Of a stretch of 43,377 bases of DNA, positions 35,776-43,377 are shown piece after piece (position 1 is the first letter of the stretch; each line of letters opens with the position of its first letter). A program made the translations under genes and the position numbers. Under the pieces are notes generated by a model that saw only the letters and a program-made list of their open reading frames with translations, ran no database searches and was not told the DNA's origin. Source of the DNA: Bradyrhizobium sp. Its GTDB lineage: Bacteria; Pseudomonadota; Alphaproteobacteria; Rhizobiales; Xanthobacteraceae. Location of the stretch: positions 1 through 43,377 of the forward strand of contig NZ_DAIDJE010000079.1 in assembly GCF_027451485.1 (NCBI RefSeq), written 5' to 3'.

Positions 35776-37422
35776 ATGGCACGAGCACAGACCCAATACG
35801 ACGTCGGCCTTGAGAAGACGCCGGCCAATTTCGTGGCACTCACGCCCTTAAGCTTCCTGGCCCGCACGGCCGCGATCTATCCCAACCATGTCAGCACGGT
35901 CTATGAGGGCCGCCGCTTCACATGGTCGGAAACCTACGCGCGCTGCCGGCGCTTTGCCTCCTACCTTGCGGGGCGCGGCATCGGGCCGGGCGATACGGTC
36001 GCCGCGATGTTGCCGAATATCCCGGCCATGAACGAGGCGCATTTTGCCGTGCCGATGACGGGGGCCGTGCTCAACACGCTCAATATCCGGCTCGATGCGG
36101 GGGCAATCGCCTTCCAGCTCGAGCACGGCGGCGCCAAGATCATCCTGGTCGATCCTGAATTCGCCGGCGTGATTTCGGATGCGCTCAAACAGATGAAGGG
36201 CGCAAAGCCTGAGGTAATCGATGTCGACGACGAAGCCTTCGGCCCGAAGCGAATCGGCGAAATCGAATATGAGGCGGCCCTCGCACAGGGCGATGCAGAT
36301 TTTGTCGCGCGCCTGCCGGCTGACGAATGGGACGCGATCGCGCTGAGTTACACATCGGGCACGACCGGCAATCCCAAGGGTGTCGTCACCCATCATCGGG
36401 GCGCCTATATCAACGCGGTCAGCAATATCCTCGCGGCCAATCTGGGTGCCCATCCGGTCTATCTCTGGACGCTGCCGATGTTTCATTGCAACGGCTGGTG
36501 TTTTCCCTGGACCATTGCGGCGGCGGCCGGAATTAACGTCTGCCTGCGCAAGGTCGACCCGGCGAAGATCTTCGAGTTGATCAAGCGGCACGGCGTCACG
36601 CATATGTGCGGCGCGCCGATCGTCTACAATACGTTGATCAATGCGCCCGGAGCGCCGAACAAGTCGGATGCCCGCCCCCTCGTCGGCCTGATCGCGGGCG
36701 CGGCGCCTCCGGTCGCGGTGCTTGAGGGAGCTGAGCGCATCGGCATCAGGCTTACCCACGTCTACGGCCTGACTGAAACCTATGGTCCGGCCTCTTTCTG
36801 CGCCGAACAGCCCGGTTGGGACGATTTGGCCGCCGATCAGCGTGCGCAGTTCAAGCGCCGCCAGGGTGTCTCCTACCCGCTCCAGGAAGCCGTCACCGTC
36901 CTCGACCCGGAGACCATGCGGGAAGTGCCGCGCGACGGAGAAACCATCGGCGAAGTGATGTTCCGCGGCAACATCGTCATGAAGGGCTATCTCAAGAATG
37001 AGAAGGCCACGCGGGAATCCTTTGCCGGCGGCTGGTTTCACACCGGCGACCTCGGCGTGCTCGACAAGGACGGTTACGTCATCATCAAGGACCGCTCCAA
37101 GGACATCATCATTTCCGGCGGCGAGAACATTTCATCCGTCGAGGTCGAGGATGTCCTATACAAGCACCCGGCGGTTCTGTTCGCCGCTGTCGTCGCCAAG
37201 CCGGATACGAAATGGGGCGAGGTACCTTGCGCCTTCGTCGAACTGAAGGAAAACGCCGAGGCGACTGAGGCGGATATCATCGCATTCTGCCGGACGCAGA
37301 TGCCTGGCTTCAAGACGCCAAAGGCCGTGGTGTTCGGACCGATCCCGAAAACCTCCACAGGCAAGATCCAGAAGTTCCTGCTGCGTGATCAGGTTCACTC
37401 GGCAAAGGCGATCCTGTCATAG
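35776..37422 (+). CDS. Acyl-CoA synthetase (AMP-forming), medium-chain/DmdB-like
   Basis: The 548-residue ligase activates a carboxylic acid with ATP and CoA. The P-loop YTSGTTGNPKGV is at 192-203, the GLTETYGP adenine/substrate motif lies near 335, WFHTGDLG and the hinge DRSKDIIISGGENIS follow, and the catalytic Lys is K530 in TSTGKIQK. The N-terminus (NFVALTPLSFLARTAAIYP) and the active-site stretch MFHCNGWCFPW resemble the group that includes 3-methylmercaptopropionyl-CoA ligase, but these enzymes are broad and the acid cannot be named. It is the third gene of the TRAP operon, so its substrate is probably what the TRAP system imports. The next gene is convergent. Confidence 0.93.
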   Translation: MARAQTQYDVGLEKTPANFVALTPLSFLARTAAIYPNHVSTVYEGRRFTWSETYARCRRFASYLAGRGIGPGDTVAAMLPNIPAMNEAHFAVPMTGAVLNTLNIRLDAGAIAFQLEHGGAKIILVDPEFAGVISDALKQMKGAKPEVIDVDDEAFGPKRIGEIEYEAALAQGDADFVARLPADEWDAIALSYTSGTTGNPKGVVTHHRGAYINAVSNILAANLGAHPVYLWTLPMFHCNGWCFPWTIAAAAGINVCLRKVDPAKIFELIKRHGVTHMCGAPIVYNTLINAPGAPNKSDARPLVGLIAGAAPPVAVLEGAERIGIRLTHVYGLTETYGPASFCAEQPGWDDLAADQRAQFKRRQGVSYPLQEAVTVLDPETMREVPRDGETIGEVMFRGNIVMKGYLKNEKATRESFAGGWFHTGDLGVLDKDGYVIIKDRSKDIIISGGENISSVEVEDVLYKHPAVLFAAVVAKPDTKWGEVPCAFVELKENAEATEADIIAFCRTQMPGFKTPKAVVFGPIPKTSTGKIQKFLLRDQVHSAKAILS

Positions 37423-37534
37423 AATTTCGCAACCCGGTGCGTTTCCCTCCCGCTCCAGGCCCACAAAGGGGGAGAGACCAGATTGCATCCCGTGGCGACC
37501 CCTGGAATCAAATGCGCGGCAATAGGATAAGGGA

Positions 37535-38275
37535 TCAGCGCGACATCGGGCTGTTACGGGCGGCCTTCAGCCAGAGGAACCAGGAGCGATCATACTGCGT
37601 CGAGATCGTCTTGGTCGTGCCGATGGTCTCTTCTTCAGTGAGATAAGTGACGGGCCCGAGCCTCATTGCCTCCATTTGCAGGCGTGCGCCGATTTCGGTG
37701 TAGACCGCGCGGAATACGGTCTGGCGCAGCGTACTGCCCACCACCGTCGAACCATGGCCGCGCATCAAAACGGCTGGTCCCTCACTCAAGGTGTCGGCGA
37801 GCGCCGCGCCCAGCTTGCCGCTAGTAATCAGGAGATCGCTGCCGGGCCCTGCAAAGTCGCGGATTTCGAAGACCGGTGTGCCCTTCTCGCTGAGAAAGCC
37901 GCACATGTGACAGACTGGCCGCAGCGTAGCGCCCGTGACGACACTGAATGGGACCACCGAAGGGGAATGGCTGTGGACGACCGAATTCACGTCCGCCCGT
38001 TTGCGGTAAATTTCGCCGTGAATGAAGCGCTCGAGATACGGAGCGGGACCGTTCGGGACAACTGGATTGCCGTCGAGATCGAACTCCAGCACGTCGTTTT
38101 CCGTGACCAGTGCCGGCGCCATGCTGCGCGACAAGAGAAAGCGATCCGGCCGGTCGGGGTGCCGGACACTGACATGGCCGAACCCATCGACCACGCCCTG
38201 GTCGAACAAGATGTGGTTGGCGTCGACCAGTTCGCGGATGACCGTTGCGACGGTCTCTGATGCAGCGGCGGACAT
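37535..38275 (-). CDS. Class II aldolase/adducin-family protein, possible aromatic diacid decarboxylase
   Basis: The 246-residue protein has the class II aldolase fold with metal ligands VVHSHSPS (H101, H103) and MRGHGS (H174) and an acidic residue at E82 before them. N-terminal block HILFDQGVVDGFGHVSVRHP is typical. Family members include sugar-phosphate aldolases and 3,4-dihydroxyphthalate decarboxylase; next to a 4,5-dihydroxyphthalate-decarboxylase-family gene and in an aromatic-acid island, a decarboxylase role is attractive but not proven. AAGGA precedes the start. It is divergent from the next gene across 84 bp, a layout suggesting shared control, and convergent with the acyl-CoA ligase gene. 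Confidence 0.85.
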   Translation of the reverse strand: MSAAASETVATVIRELVDANHILFDQGVVDGFGHVSVRHPDRPDRFLLSRSMAPALVTENDVLEFDLDGNPVVPNGPAPYLERFIHGEIYRKRADVNSVVHSHSPSVVPFSVVTGATLRPVCHMCGFLSEKGTPVFEIRDFAGPGSDLLITSGKLGAALADTLSEGPAVLMRGHGSTVVGSTLRQTVFRAVYTEIGARLQMEAMRLGPVTYLTEEETIGTTKTISTQYDRSWFLWLKAARNSPMSR

Positions 38276-38359
38276 GGTGGGAAATTCCTTAGGATGCTAT
38301 GTTTTTGACTTCCAAGAAGCCATAAGCCGGCGCAGGGGAATGTCAATGAAGGAGCATGC

Positions 38360-39349
38360 ATGAGCAAACTGCAGCTATCGGTCGCGATCGGCGACTACGA
38401 CCGGATGCGTCCCCTGGTCGACGGCCTGGTCCAGATCGACAGCGTGGATGCACAGTTCATGCTGCTCGATCCGGAGGAGATTTTCTTTCGCGCTTTCAGG
38501 CACGCCGACTTCGACATTTGCGAGCTGTCGCTCTCCAGCTATTCGGTGAAAACGGCCGCGGGGACCAGCCCTTATATCGCCGTGCCGGTGTTTCCCTCCC
38601 GCGCTTTCCGCCACACCTCGGTTTATGTCCGCACCGATCGGATCAAATCGCCGGCCGACCTGAAAGGACGTCGCGTCGGCGTGCCCGAATATCAACTCAC
38701 GGCAAACATCTGGGTTCGCCTCTTCCTCGAGGAGGATTACGGCGTTCGGCCGTCCGACGTCACCTGGGTGCGCGGCGGCTATGAGCATCCCGGGAGGATC
38801 GAGAAGATCAGCCTCAATCTTCCCTCCGACGTCGTGATCGAGAATGCGCGGGTCGATGCCACAATTTCCGAGCTATTGGCGAGCGGCGAAGTCGACGCGG
38901 TGATCGGGCCGCGTGCGCCGTCCTGCTTCGATCGCGGACATCCCCATGTCGGCTATCTCTTCCCCGATCCGCAGGCGACTGCGACCGATTGGTACCGGCG
39001 AACCCGCCTGTTTCCGATCATGCATACGCTGGGCATTCGCCGCACGCTGGTCGAAAAACACCCATGGCTGCCGGTCGCGGTCACCAAGGCCTTCGAGCGC
39101 TCCAAGGCGATCGCGCTGGCGAAACTTACGGATACTTCGGCCACCAAGGTAACTTTGCCATTCGTCGAGGAACAGCTCGGTGCCGCGCGGCGACTGATGG
39201 GCGCGGATTTCTGGTCTTATGGGCTCGAGCCGAACCGCGACGTACTCCGCCGCTTCCTGGAGCGTCATCATGCCGAGGGCCTGTCGTCTCGCCTGCTTAG
39301 CCCCGAAGAGCTGTTTCATCCATCTGCCCTCGAACTGCACAAGATTTGA
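38360..39349 (+). CDS. 4,5-dihydroxyphthalate decarboxylase (Pht5)-family protein with periplasmic-binding-protein fold
   Basis: The 329-residue protein opens with LQLSVAIGDYDRMRPLVDG and has EEIFFRAF, FDICELSLSSY, PVFPSRAFRHTSVYVRTDRI and DLKGRRVGVPEYQLTANIWV. These blocks match the Pht5 family, a two-lobed binding-protein fold that in Pseudomonas decarboxylates 4,5-dihydroxyphthalate to protocatechuate. There is no signal peptide, supporting a cytoplasmic enzyme rather than a transporter component. Many relatives annotated this way are uncharacterised, so the substrate could differ. GAAGGAG lies before ATG 38360. The phthalate dioxygenase and dehydrogenase that would supply 4,5-dihydroxyphthalate are not in the window. 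It is divergent from the class II aldolase gene. Confidence 0.88.
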   Translation: MSKLQLSVAIGDYDRMRPLVDGLVQIDSVDAQFMLLDPEEIFFRAFRHADFDICELSLSSYSVKTAAGTSPYIAVPVFPSRAFRHTSVYVRTDRIKSPADLKGRRVGVPEYQLTANIWVRLFLEEDYGVRPSDVTWVRGGYEHPGRIEKISLNLPSDVVIENARVDATISELLASGEVDAVIGPRAPSCFDRGHPHVGYLFPDPQATATDWYRRTRLFPIMHTLGIRRTLVEKHPWLPVAVTKAFERSKAIALAKLTDTSATKVTLPFVEEQLGAARRLMGADFWSYGLEPNRDVLRRFLERHHAEGLSSRLLSPEELFHPSALELHKI

Positions 39350-39393
39350 TGGCGGGCTGGTATGTCCCGTCAGTGCCCGGCTCGAGGCCATCG

Positions 39394-39421
39394 ACGTCTT
39401 TTGCGTCTGCAGAGAAGACGT
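39394..39421. terminator. Possible hairpin between convergent genes
   Basis: ACGTCTT (39394-39400) and AAGACGT (39415-39421) are perfect 7-bp arms with a 14-base loop in the gap between the convergent Pht5-family gene and the PhnP-like gene. There is no clear T-run. Confidence 0.3.
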
Positions 39422-39490
39422 GGATGGACGACACAGGGCCGGGCACGACATCGACGATGCGGATGAAGACGTGCGCTCGACAGTGAATAT

Positions 39491-40291
39491 TCAGCCGACG
39501 TCCAGCCGCATGCCGTCATAGGCTGCCACGACCCCGTGCGGCAGGCTCTGGCGCAGCTCCTCGTAGTCAAGATCGGCGTGCATATTGGTGATCACGGCGC
39601 GTTTTGGCTTGAGACGATCGATCCAGGACAATGCGTCGTTGACGCTGAAATGGCTGGGATGGCTCCGATAGCGCAGGCCATCGATGATCCAGAGATCGAG
39701 CTCCCGGAGGAACGGCCAGCTCGCTTCTGGAATATCGCTGACATCGGGCGTGTAAGCCGCCCCGCCGATGCGATAGCCGAGCGCGGGAATGTCACCGTGC
39801 TCGAGATTGAACGCCGAAAGGGTGACAGTGCCGCCCTTCCCCTTGATCGTTCGGCTCTCTCCACCTTCAATCCCATGCCGATCGAGTATCGGCGGATACT
39901 GACTGCCTTCCGGGGTCACGAAGCAGTACGAAAACCGCGCCATGATGTCCTTGGCGGTCGACATGTTGAAATAGGTCGGAATCCGGCGGCGCTGATGCAG
40001 CACCACGGAGCGAAGATCGTCGATCCCGTGGGTTTGATCAGCATGCTCGTGGGTCAGAAACACGGCGTCGAGGTGATCGACCTCAGCGTCAATCAGCTGC
40101 TCGCGCAAATCAGGCGAGGTGTCGATCAGGATCCGCGTGGCCGCGCCGCCCTCGCCGGTTTGTTCGACCAGCAACGAACAGCGGCGGCGGCGGTTCTTCG
40201 GATTCGTAGGGTCACACGCACCCCAGCCAAGCGCCGGCCTCGGTACGCCGGCCGAAGATCCGCAGCCAAGGATGGTCAGTGTGAGCGTCAT
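39491..40291 (-). CDS. PhnP-like MBL-fold metallohydrolase
   Basis: The 266-residue protein is a beta-lactamase-fold phosphodiesterase of the PhnP/RNase Z-like group: start TLTILGCGSSAGVPRP, a metal motif LTHEHADQTHGIDDLR, then LEHGDIPALGYRIG and a late SVNDALSWI..KRAVITNMHADLDY block. PhnP cleaves ribosyl cyclic phosphates, but this conserved copy downstream of tatD is not linked to phosphonate genes and its substrate is unknown. The start overlaps the tatD stop by four bases, so it is translated from the holB-metG-tatD transcript. Confidence 0.9.
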   Translation of the reverse strand: MTLTLTILGCGSSAGVPRPALGWGACDPTNPKNRRRRCSLLVEQTGEGGAATRILIDTSPDLREQLIDAEVDHLDAVFLTHEHADQTHGIDDLRSVVLHQRRRIPTYFNMSTAKDIMARFSYCFVTPEGSQYPPILDRHGIEGGESRTIKGKGGTVTLSAFNLEHGDIPALGYRIGGAAYTPDVSDIPEASWPFLRELDLWIIDGLRYRSHPSHFSVNDALSWIDRLKPKRAVITNMHADLDYEELRQSLPHGVVAAYDGMRLDVG

Positions 40292-41076
40292 GCGGTTTGC
40301 GGCGCGGGTATTTTTGAGAACAAACGAAAGAAGTTTTCCGTCGTCTGTCGCGAGATCTCTTCCAGCGAAACGCCGCGGACCTCTGCCAGGACCTTGGCGA
40401 CCTCGACCACATAGGCGGGCTCGTTGCGCTTGCCGCGAAATTTTCCGGGCGCAAGAAATGGAGAATCCGTCTCGACCATGATGCGGTCGGCCGGCAATTC
40501 CGCCGCGAGCGCGCGCAGCGTATCGGACTTCTTGAACGTAAGAATGCCGGTAAAGGAGATCGAAAGCCCCAATTCGATTGCTTTGTGCGCGAGCTTTCGC
40601 CCACCCGTATAGCAGTGCAGCACCGCGCGGAACGGCCCCTTTGACATTTCGTCAACGAGGATGCGCTCGCAGTCCTCGTCCGCCTCGCGGGTATGGATGA
40701 CGAGTGGAAGGCCTGTTGCGCGTGCCGCTGCGATATGGGTCCGAAAGCCGCGTTCCTGCGCCTCGCGCGAGCCATGCTGATAAAAATAGTCGAGACCGGC
40801 TTCGCCGAGCGCGACCACCTTCGGATGTCCGGTCAGTGCGATCAGCTCATCGGCTGGAATACCGTCTTCCTCGTCTGCCTGATGCGGGTGGGTGCCGACG
40901 GAGCAATAGACCTGCCGATATCGCTGCGCGATGGCGAGCAAGGCCTCAAGCCGCCTCACCCGCGTCGAGATCGTGACGATGCGCCCGATTCCGGCCGCTT
41001 CGGCTCGCGCGACAATGCCATCGAGGTCGTCGGCAAAATCCGGAAAGTCGAGATGGCAGTGGCTGTCGACGAGCAT
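40288..41076 (-). CDS. tatD: TatD-family metal-dependent deoxyribonuclease
   Basis: The 262-residue TIM-barrel hydrolase begins MLVDSHCHLDFPDFADD with the HxH metal pair (H6, H8), and shows GEAGLDYFY, FRTHIAAARATGLPLVIHTREA, VLHCYTGG and VETDSPFLAPGKFRGKRNEP. All family metal and catalytic positions are visible. These enzymes are 3'-5' exonucleases in DNA repair or RNA quality control. It lies 14 bp after metG and overlaps the next gene, continuing the housekeeping operon. Confidence 0.95.
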   Translation of the reverse strand: MLVDSHCHLDFPDFADDLDGIVARAEAAGIGRIVTISTRVRRLEALLAIAQRYRQVYCSVGTHPHQADEEDGIPADELIALTGHPKVVALGEAGLDYFYQHGSREAQERGFRTHIAAARATGLPLVIHTREADEDCERILVDEMSKGPFRAVLHCYTGGRKLAHKAIELGLSISFTGILTFKKSDTLRALAAELPADRIMVETDSPFLAPGKFRGKRNEPAYVVEVAKVLAEVRGVSLEEISRQTTENFFRLFSKIPAPQTA

Positions 41077-41090
41077 GGGATTAGAACCGC

Positions 41091-42974
41091 TTAGGCCGCT
41101 GTCGGTTCGATATAGCGCGGAAATACGGGCGCCGGTGCTGGAAGCACCGTGCCCGGCTTGATCCGCACGGGGAGCGCGGCGAAGTTGCGGGAACTGACCT
41201 CGCCGGCAATGCCGAGAATGTCGAGCAGTTTGCCGGAAGCCTGCGGCATTGCCGGCTGGGCCAGGATCGCGATCTGGCGCACGACTTCCGCGGTCACGTA
41301 CAAAACAGTAGCCTGACGCTTCGGGTCGGTTTTGGCCAGCGCCCAGGGCGCTTCCCCCGCGAAATATCTATTGGCTTCGGCGACGACCGCCCAGACCGCG
41401 TTGAGCGCCTGGTGAATTTGCTGGCTCGCCATTGCGCTGCGGGCGAGCCCAATCATCCCATCCGCCTGCGCCAAAATGGCCTTGTCGTTGTCGGTGAATT
41501 CGCCGGGTTCCGGCAACACGCCCTGATATTGTTTCGCGATCATCGATAGCGAACGCTGCGCCAGGTTACCGAGATCGTTGGCAAGGTCGGCATTGATGCG
41601 CGCGACAATAGCTTCGTGATTATAGCTTCCATCCTGTCCGAACGGCACCTCGCGCAAAAAGAAGTAGCGCATCTGATCGACGCCGTACTGGTCGGCGAGG
41701 TTGAATGGGTCGACGACGTTGCCGACCGACTTCGACATCTTCTCACCGCGGTTGAACAAGAACCCGTGCGCATAGACGCGCTTCTGCACGGGAATTCCAG
41801 CCGACATCAGGAAGGCCGGCCAGTAAACGGCATGAAAGCGGATGATGTCCTTGCCGATGATATGCACGTCGGCCGGCCAGTAATGCCACTTCGTATCGCT
41901 TTCGTCAGGGAAGCCGACGCCGGTGATATAGTTGGTGAGCGCATCGACCCAGACATACATCACGTGTTCGCCATCGCCGGGCACCTTGACGCCCCAATCG
42001 AACGTGGTGCGGGAAATGGATAAATCCCGCAAACCGCTCTTGACGAAACTAACCACCTCGTTCCTGCGGGTATCCGGGCCGATGAAATCCGGATGCTGTT
42101 CGTACAGCGCCAGCAGCCTGTCCTGATAGGCGGAAAGGCGGAAGAAATAGCTCTTTTCCTCCACCCACTCCACCGGCGTACCCTGCGGGCCGCGGCGAAC
42201 ATTGTCCTCGCCGAGGGTGGTCTCCTCCTCGGCGTAATAGGCCTCGTCGCGCACCGAGTACCAGCCGGAATAGCTGTCGAGATAGATGTCGCCGTTATCA
42301 GCCATCCGCCTCCAGATTTCCTGGCTGGAGCGATGGTGCTGCTCTTCGGTGGTGCGGATGAAGCGGTCGAATGAGATGCTCAGCCGCTCGTCCATTTCCT
42401 TGAAACGTTGCGCGTTGCGTGTTGCCACGTCCATTGGCGTAAGCTTTTCGGCTTCCGCCGTCTGGATCATTTTCAGGCCGTGCTCGTCCGTGCCGGTCAG
42501 GAAGAAAACATCCTTGCCATCGAGGCGCTGAAAGCGCGCCAGCGCGTCGGTTGCGATCGCTTCGTAGGCGTGGCCGATATGCGGCACGCCGTTCGGATAG
42601 GCAATTGCAGTCGTGATGTAGAACGAATTTCTGGCTTGCGCAGCCGGCGTTTTCGGAGCGGCCGCGATGGCAGTCGGCTTGGCCCCGGAGGATCGGGGCT
42701 TTGGCGCGGCTTTGGGAGCTTTCGGAGCTGCAGCTTTCGCCTTTGTTTTCCTTGCCGGTGCCTTTTTGCCAGCCTTCTTCTTGCCCGCCTTCTTCGCAGA
42801 TTTCTTGATGGTTTGTTTTGCTGCCTTCCTGCCTGGCTTCCTCGGCCCGGCCTTCTTGGCCTTCCTCGCCTTGCGGTTGCTCTGTTTGCGAGCGGCTGCC
42901 CTGGCCGGGAGAGGCCGCGAAGCCTTGCGGTGTGTCTTTGCTTTCGACTTCTTCTTTTTCGTGAGCCTGGCCAC
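41091..42974 (-). CDS. metG: Methionyl-tRNA synthetase with histone-H1-like N-terminal extension
   Basis: MetRS charges tRNA-Met. The catalytic body (from about residue 117, [13 protein letters not shown]) has HIGH at 132-135 and KMSKS in [10 protein letters not shown], the helix-bundle anticodon domain near [18 protein letters not shown] and a C-terminus ending YIEPTAA. In front lie about 113 residues made almost wholly of Lys, Ala, Arg and Pro ([17 protein letters not shown] and [17 protein letters not shown] style), like the tail of histone H1. No ATG, GTG or TTG lies in frame between the first codon and the catalytic core, so if this ATG is not used the enzyme has no start: the extension is forced by the sequence. 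It may bind tRNA or DNA; this is inference. holB precedes it by 53 bp. Confidence 0.95.
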   Translation of the reverse strand: MARLTKKKKSKAKTHRKASRPLPARAAARKQSNRKARKAKKAGPRKPGRKAAKQTIKKSAKKAGKKKAGKKAPARKTKAKAAAPKAPKAAPKPRSSGAKPTAIAAAPKTPAAQARNSFYITTAIAYPNGVPHIGHAYEAIATDALARFQRLDGKDVFFLTGTDEHGLKMIQTAEAEKLTPMDVATRNAQRFKEMDERLSISFDRFIRTTEEQHHRSSQEIWRRMADNGDIYLDSYSGWYSVRDEAYYAEEETTLGEDNVRRGPQGTPVEWVEEKSYFFRLSAYQDRLLALYEQHPDFIGPDTRRNEVVSFVKSGLRDLSISRTTFDWGVKVPGDGEHVMYVWVDALTNYITGVGFPDESDTKWHYWPADVHIIGKDIIRFHAVYWPAFLMSAGIPVQKRVYAHGFLFNRGEKMSKSVGNVVDPFNLADQYGVDQMRYFFLREVPFGQDGSYNHEAIVARINADLANDLGNLAQRSLSMIAKQYQGVLPEPGEFTDNDKAILAQADGMIGLARSAMASQQIHQALNAVWAVVAEANRYFAGEAPWALAKTDPKRQATVLYVTAEVVRQIAILAQPAMPQASGKLLDILGIAGEVSSRNFAALPVRIKPGTVLPAPAPVFPRYIEPTAA

Positions 42975-43027
42975 GACGAATTCCTTTGTCGGTAACGAGA
43001 TTATCGGGATCGTGAACGAAGCAGCCG

Positions 43028-43377
43028 TTATCGCGTAGCTTCAGCAAGCATCCCAAACACCGAGAAAACGAGCGGCTTTCGCTCGAGATTGTATTCCGCG
43101 GTGTCGCGCGCAGCGCGGCCGATCTTTTCCCATACCTCCGCCAGCCGTGCAAGACGCGGCAAGTCGGCCCGAGGGTTTTCGGTGCGCAGGCGCGCAGCGA
43201 GCCAACGTTCGATGCTGTCAATGAAGGTCGCAAGCGCGACCTTGTCGCTGCCGCCAAGCGCATCACCAAGCGCATGCAGCTCCCGCGGATCGACCCGAGG
43301 CAGACTGGCGAGCAGCGCCGCGGTCCTGTGGTGAAGCTTGACGGCATCGCCGCCGAGCAACGTCAGGGCGCGCGCGA
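43028..43377 (-). CDS. holB: DNA polymerase III subunit delta' (C-terminal part, runs off the window)
   Basis: About 115 C-terminal residues are visible; the frame stays open to the right edge ([15 protein letters not shown] and leftwards), so the N-terminal ATPase-like clamp-loader domains lie outside. The helical segment with [18 protein letters not shown] and [22 protein letters not shown] is the C-terminal collar domain region of alphaproteobacterial delta'. The assignment leans on gene order as well: holB-metG-tatD-MBL hydrolase is the usual arrangement in this class. The delta' subunit helps load the sliding clamp. Confidence 0.85.
   Translation of the reverse strand, partial: ARALTLLGGDAVKLHHRTAALLASLPRVDPRELHALGDALGGSDKVALATFIDSIERWLAARLRTENPRADLPRLARLAEVWEKIGRAARDTAEYNLERKPLVFSVFGMLAEATR

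Overview
The window looks like a chromosomal segment of a Bradyrhizobium/Rhodopseudomonas-type alphaproteobacterium. The clearest reason is the order dusB-ntrB-ntrC-(insert)-ntrY-ntrX-hfq-hflX at 10.7-21.6 kb, together with a fused ispDF, the holB-metG-tatD-MBL string at the right end and high-GC, strongly biased codon use. The genus is inferred from gene order and protein style, not from a search. I saw no rRNA, tRNA, CRISPR array or intact insertion sequence.

Layout. 0-3.1 kb is a patchy accessory end: the C-terminal remnant of a heavy-metal RND pump, a His-rich cation diffusion facilitator, a small secreted Cys-containing protein and an alpha/beta-hydrolase-fold protein with Ala at the nucleophile position. 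3.5-8.5 kb is a complete branched-chain-amino-acid-type ABC importer (substrate-binding protein, two permeases, two ATPases). Two hairpins separate the binding-protein gene from the rest, and overlapping start/stop codons join the remaining four genes. 8.6-10.5 kb carries cinA/pncC and ispDF on the minus strand. 10.7-21.6 kb is the nitrogen-regulation block (two histidine kinase/response regulator pairs) followed by hfq and hflX. It is interrupted between ntrC and ntrY by about 1.6 kb holding a minus-strand two-helix membrane protein that resembles the TRADD-N-associated transmembrane domain of bacterial conflict systems. 21.8-27.2 kb (minus) has a metallo-beta-lactamase-fold hydrolase, a TorF-type porin, mazG and a translationally coupled cobalt-type nitrile hydratase operon (alpha, beta, accessory).

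27.4-39.3 kb reads as an aromatic/organic-acid catabolic island: gamma-resorcylate decarboxylase, an aromatic-acid MFS transporter, a DoxX membrane protein, a crotonase-fold enzyme, a LivK-type binding protein (minus), a TRAP transporter (DctP plus fused DctQM), an acyl-CoA ligase, a class II aldolase-type enzyme (minus) and a 4,5-dihydroxyphthalate-decarboxylase-family protein. It thus combines up to three unrelated decarboxylase-type families, three kinds of uptake component and one CoA-ligation step. It has no ring-cleavage enzyme and no regulator gene, although operator-like palindromes sit in the divergent gap at 32.4-32.8 kb. 39.5-43.4 kb (minus) is housekeeping: holB (partial), metG, tatD and a PhnP-like hydrolase. 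The MetRS carries a histone-H1-like Lys/Ala-rich N-terminal extension of about 113 residues.

The best candidates for something undescribed are the multi-decarboxylase island, the membrane protein inserted in the ntr cluster, the H1-tailed MetRS and the LivFG ATPase pair, in which one composite ATP site looks degenerate. All functions are assigned by reading motifs and family resemblance; no database search was run.
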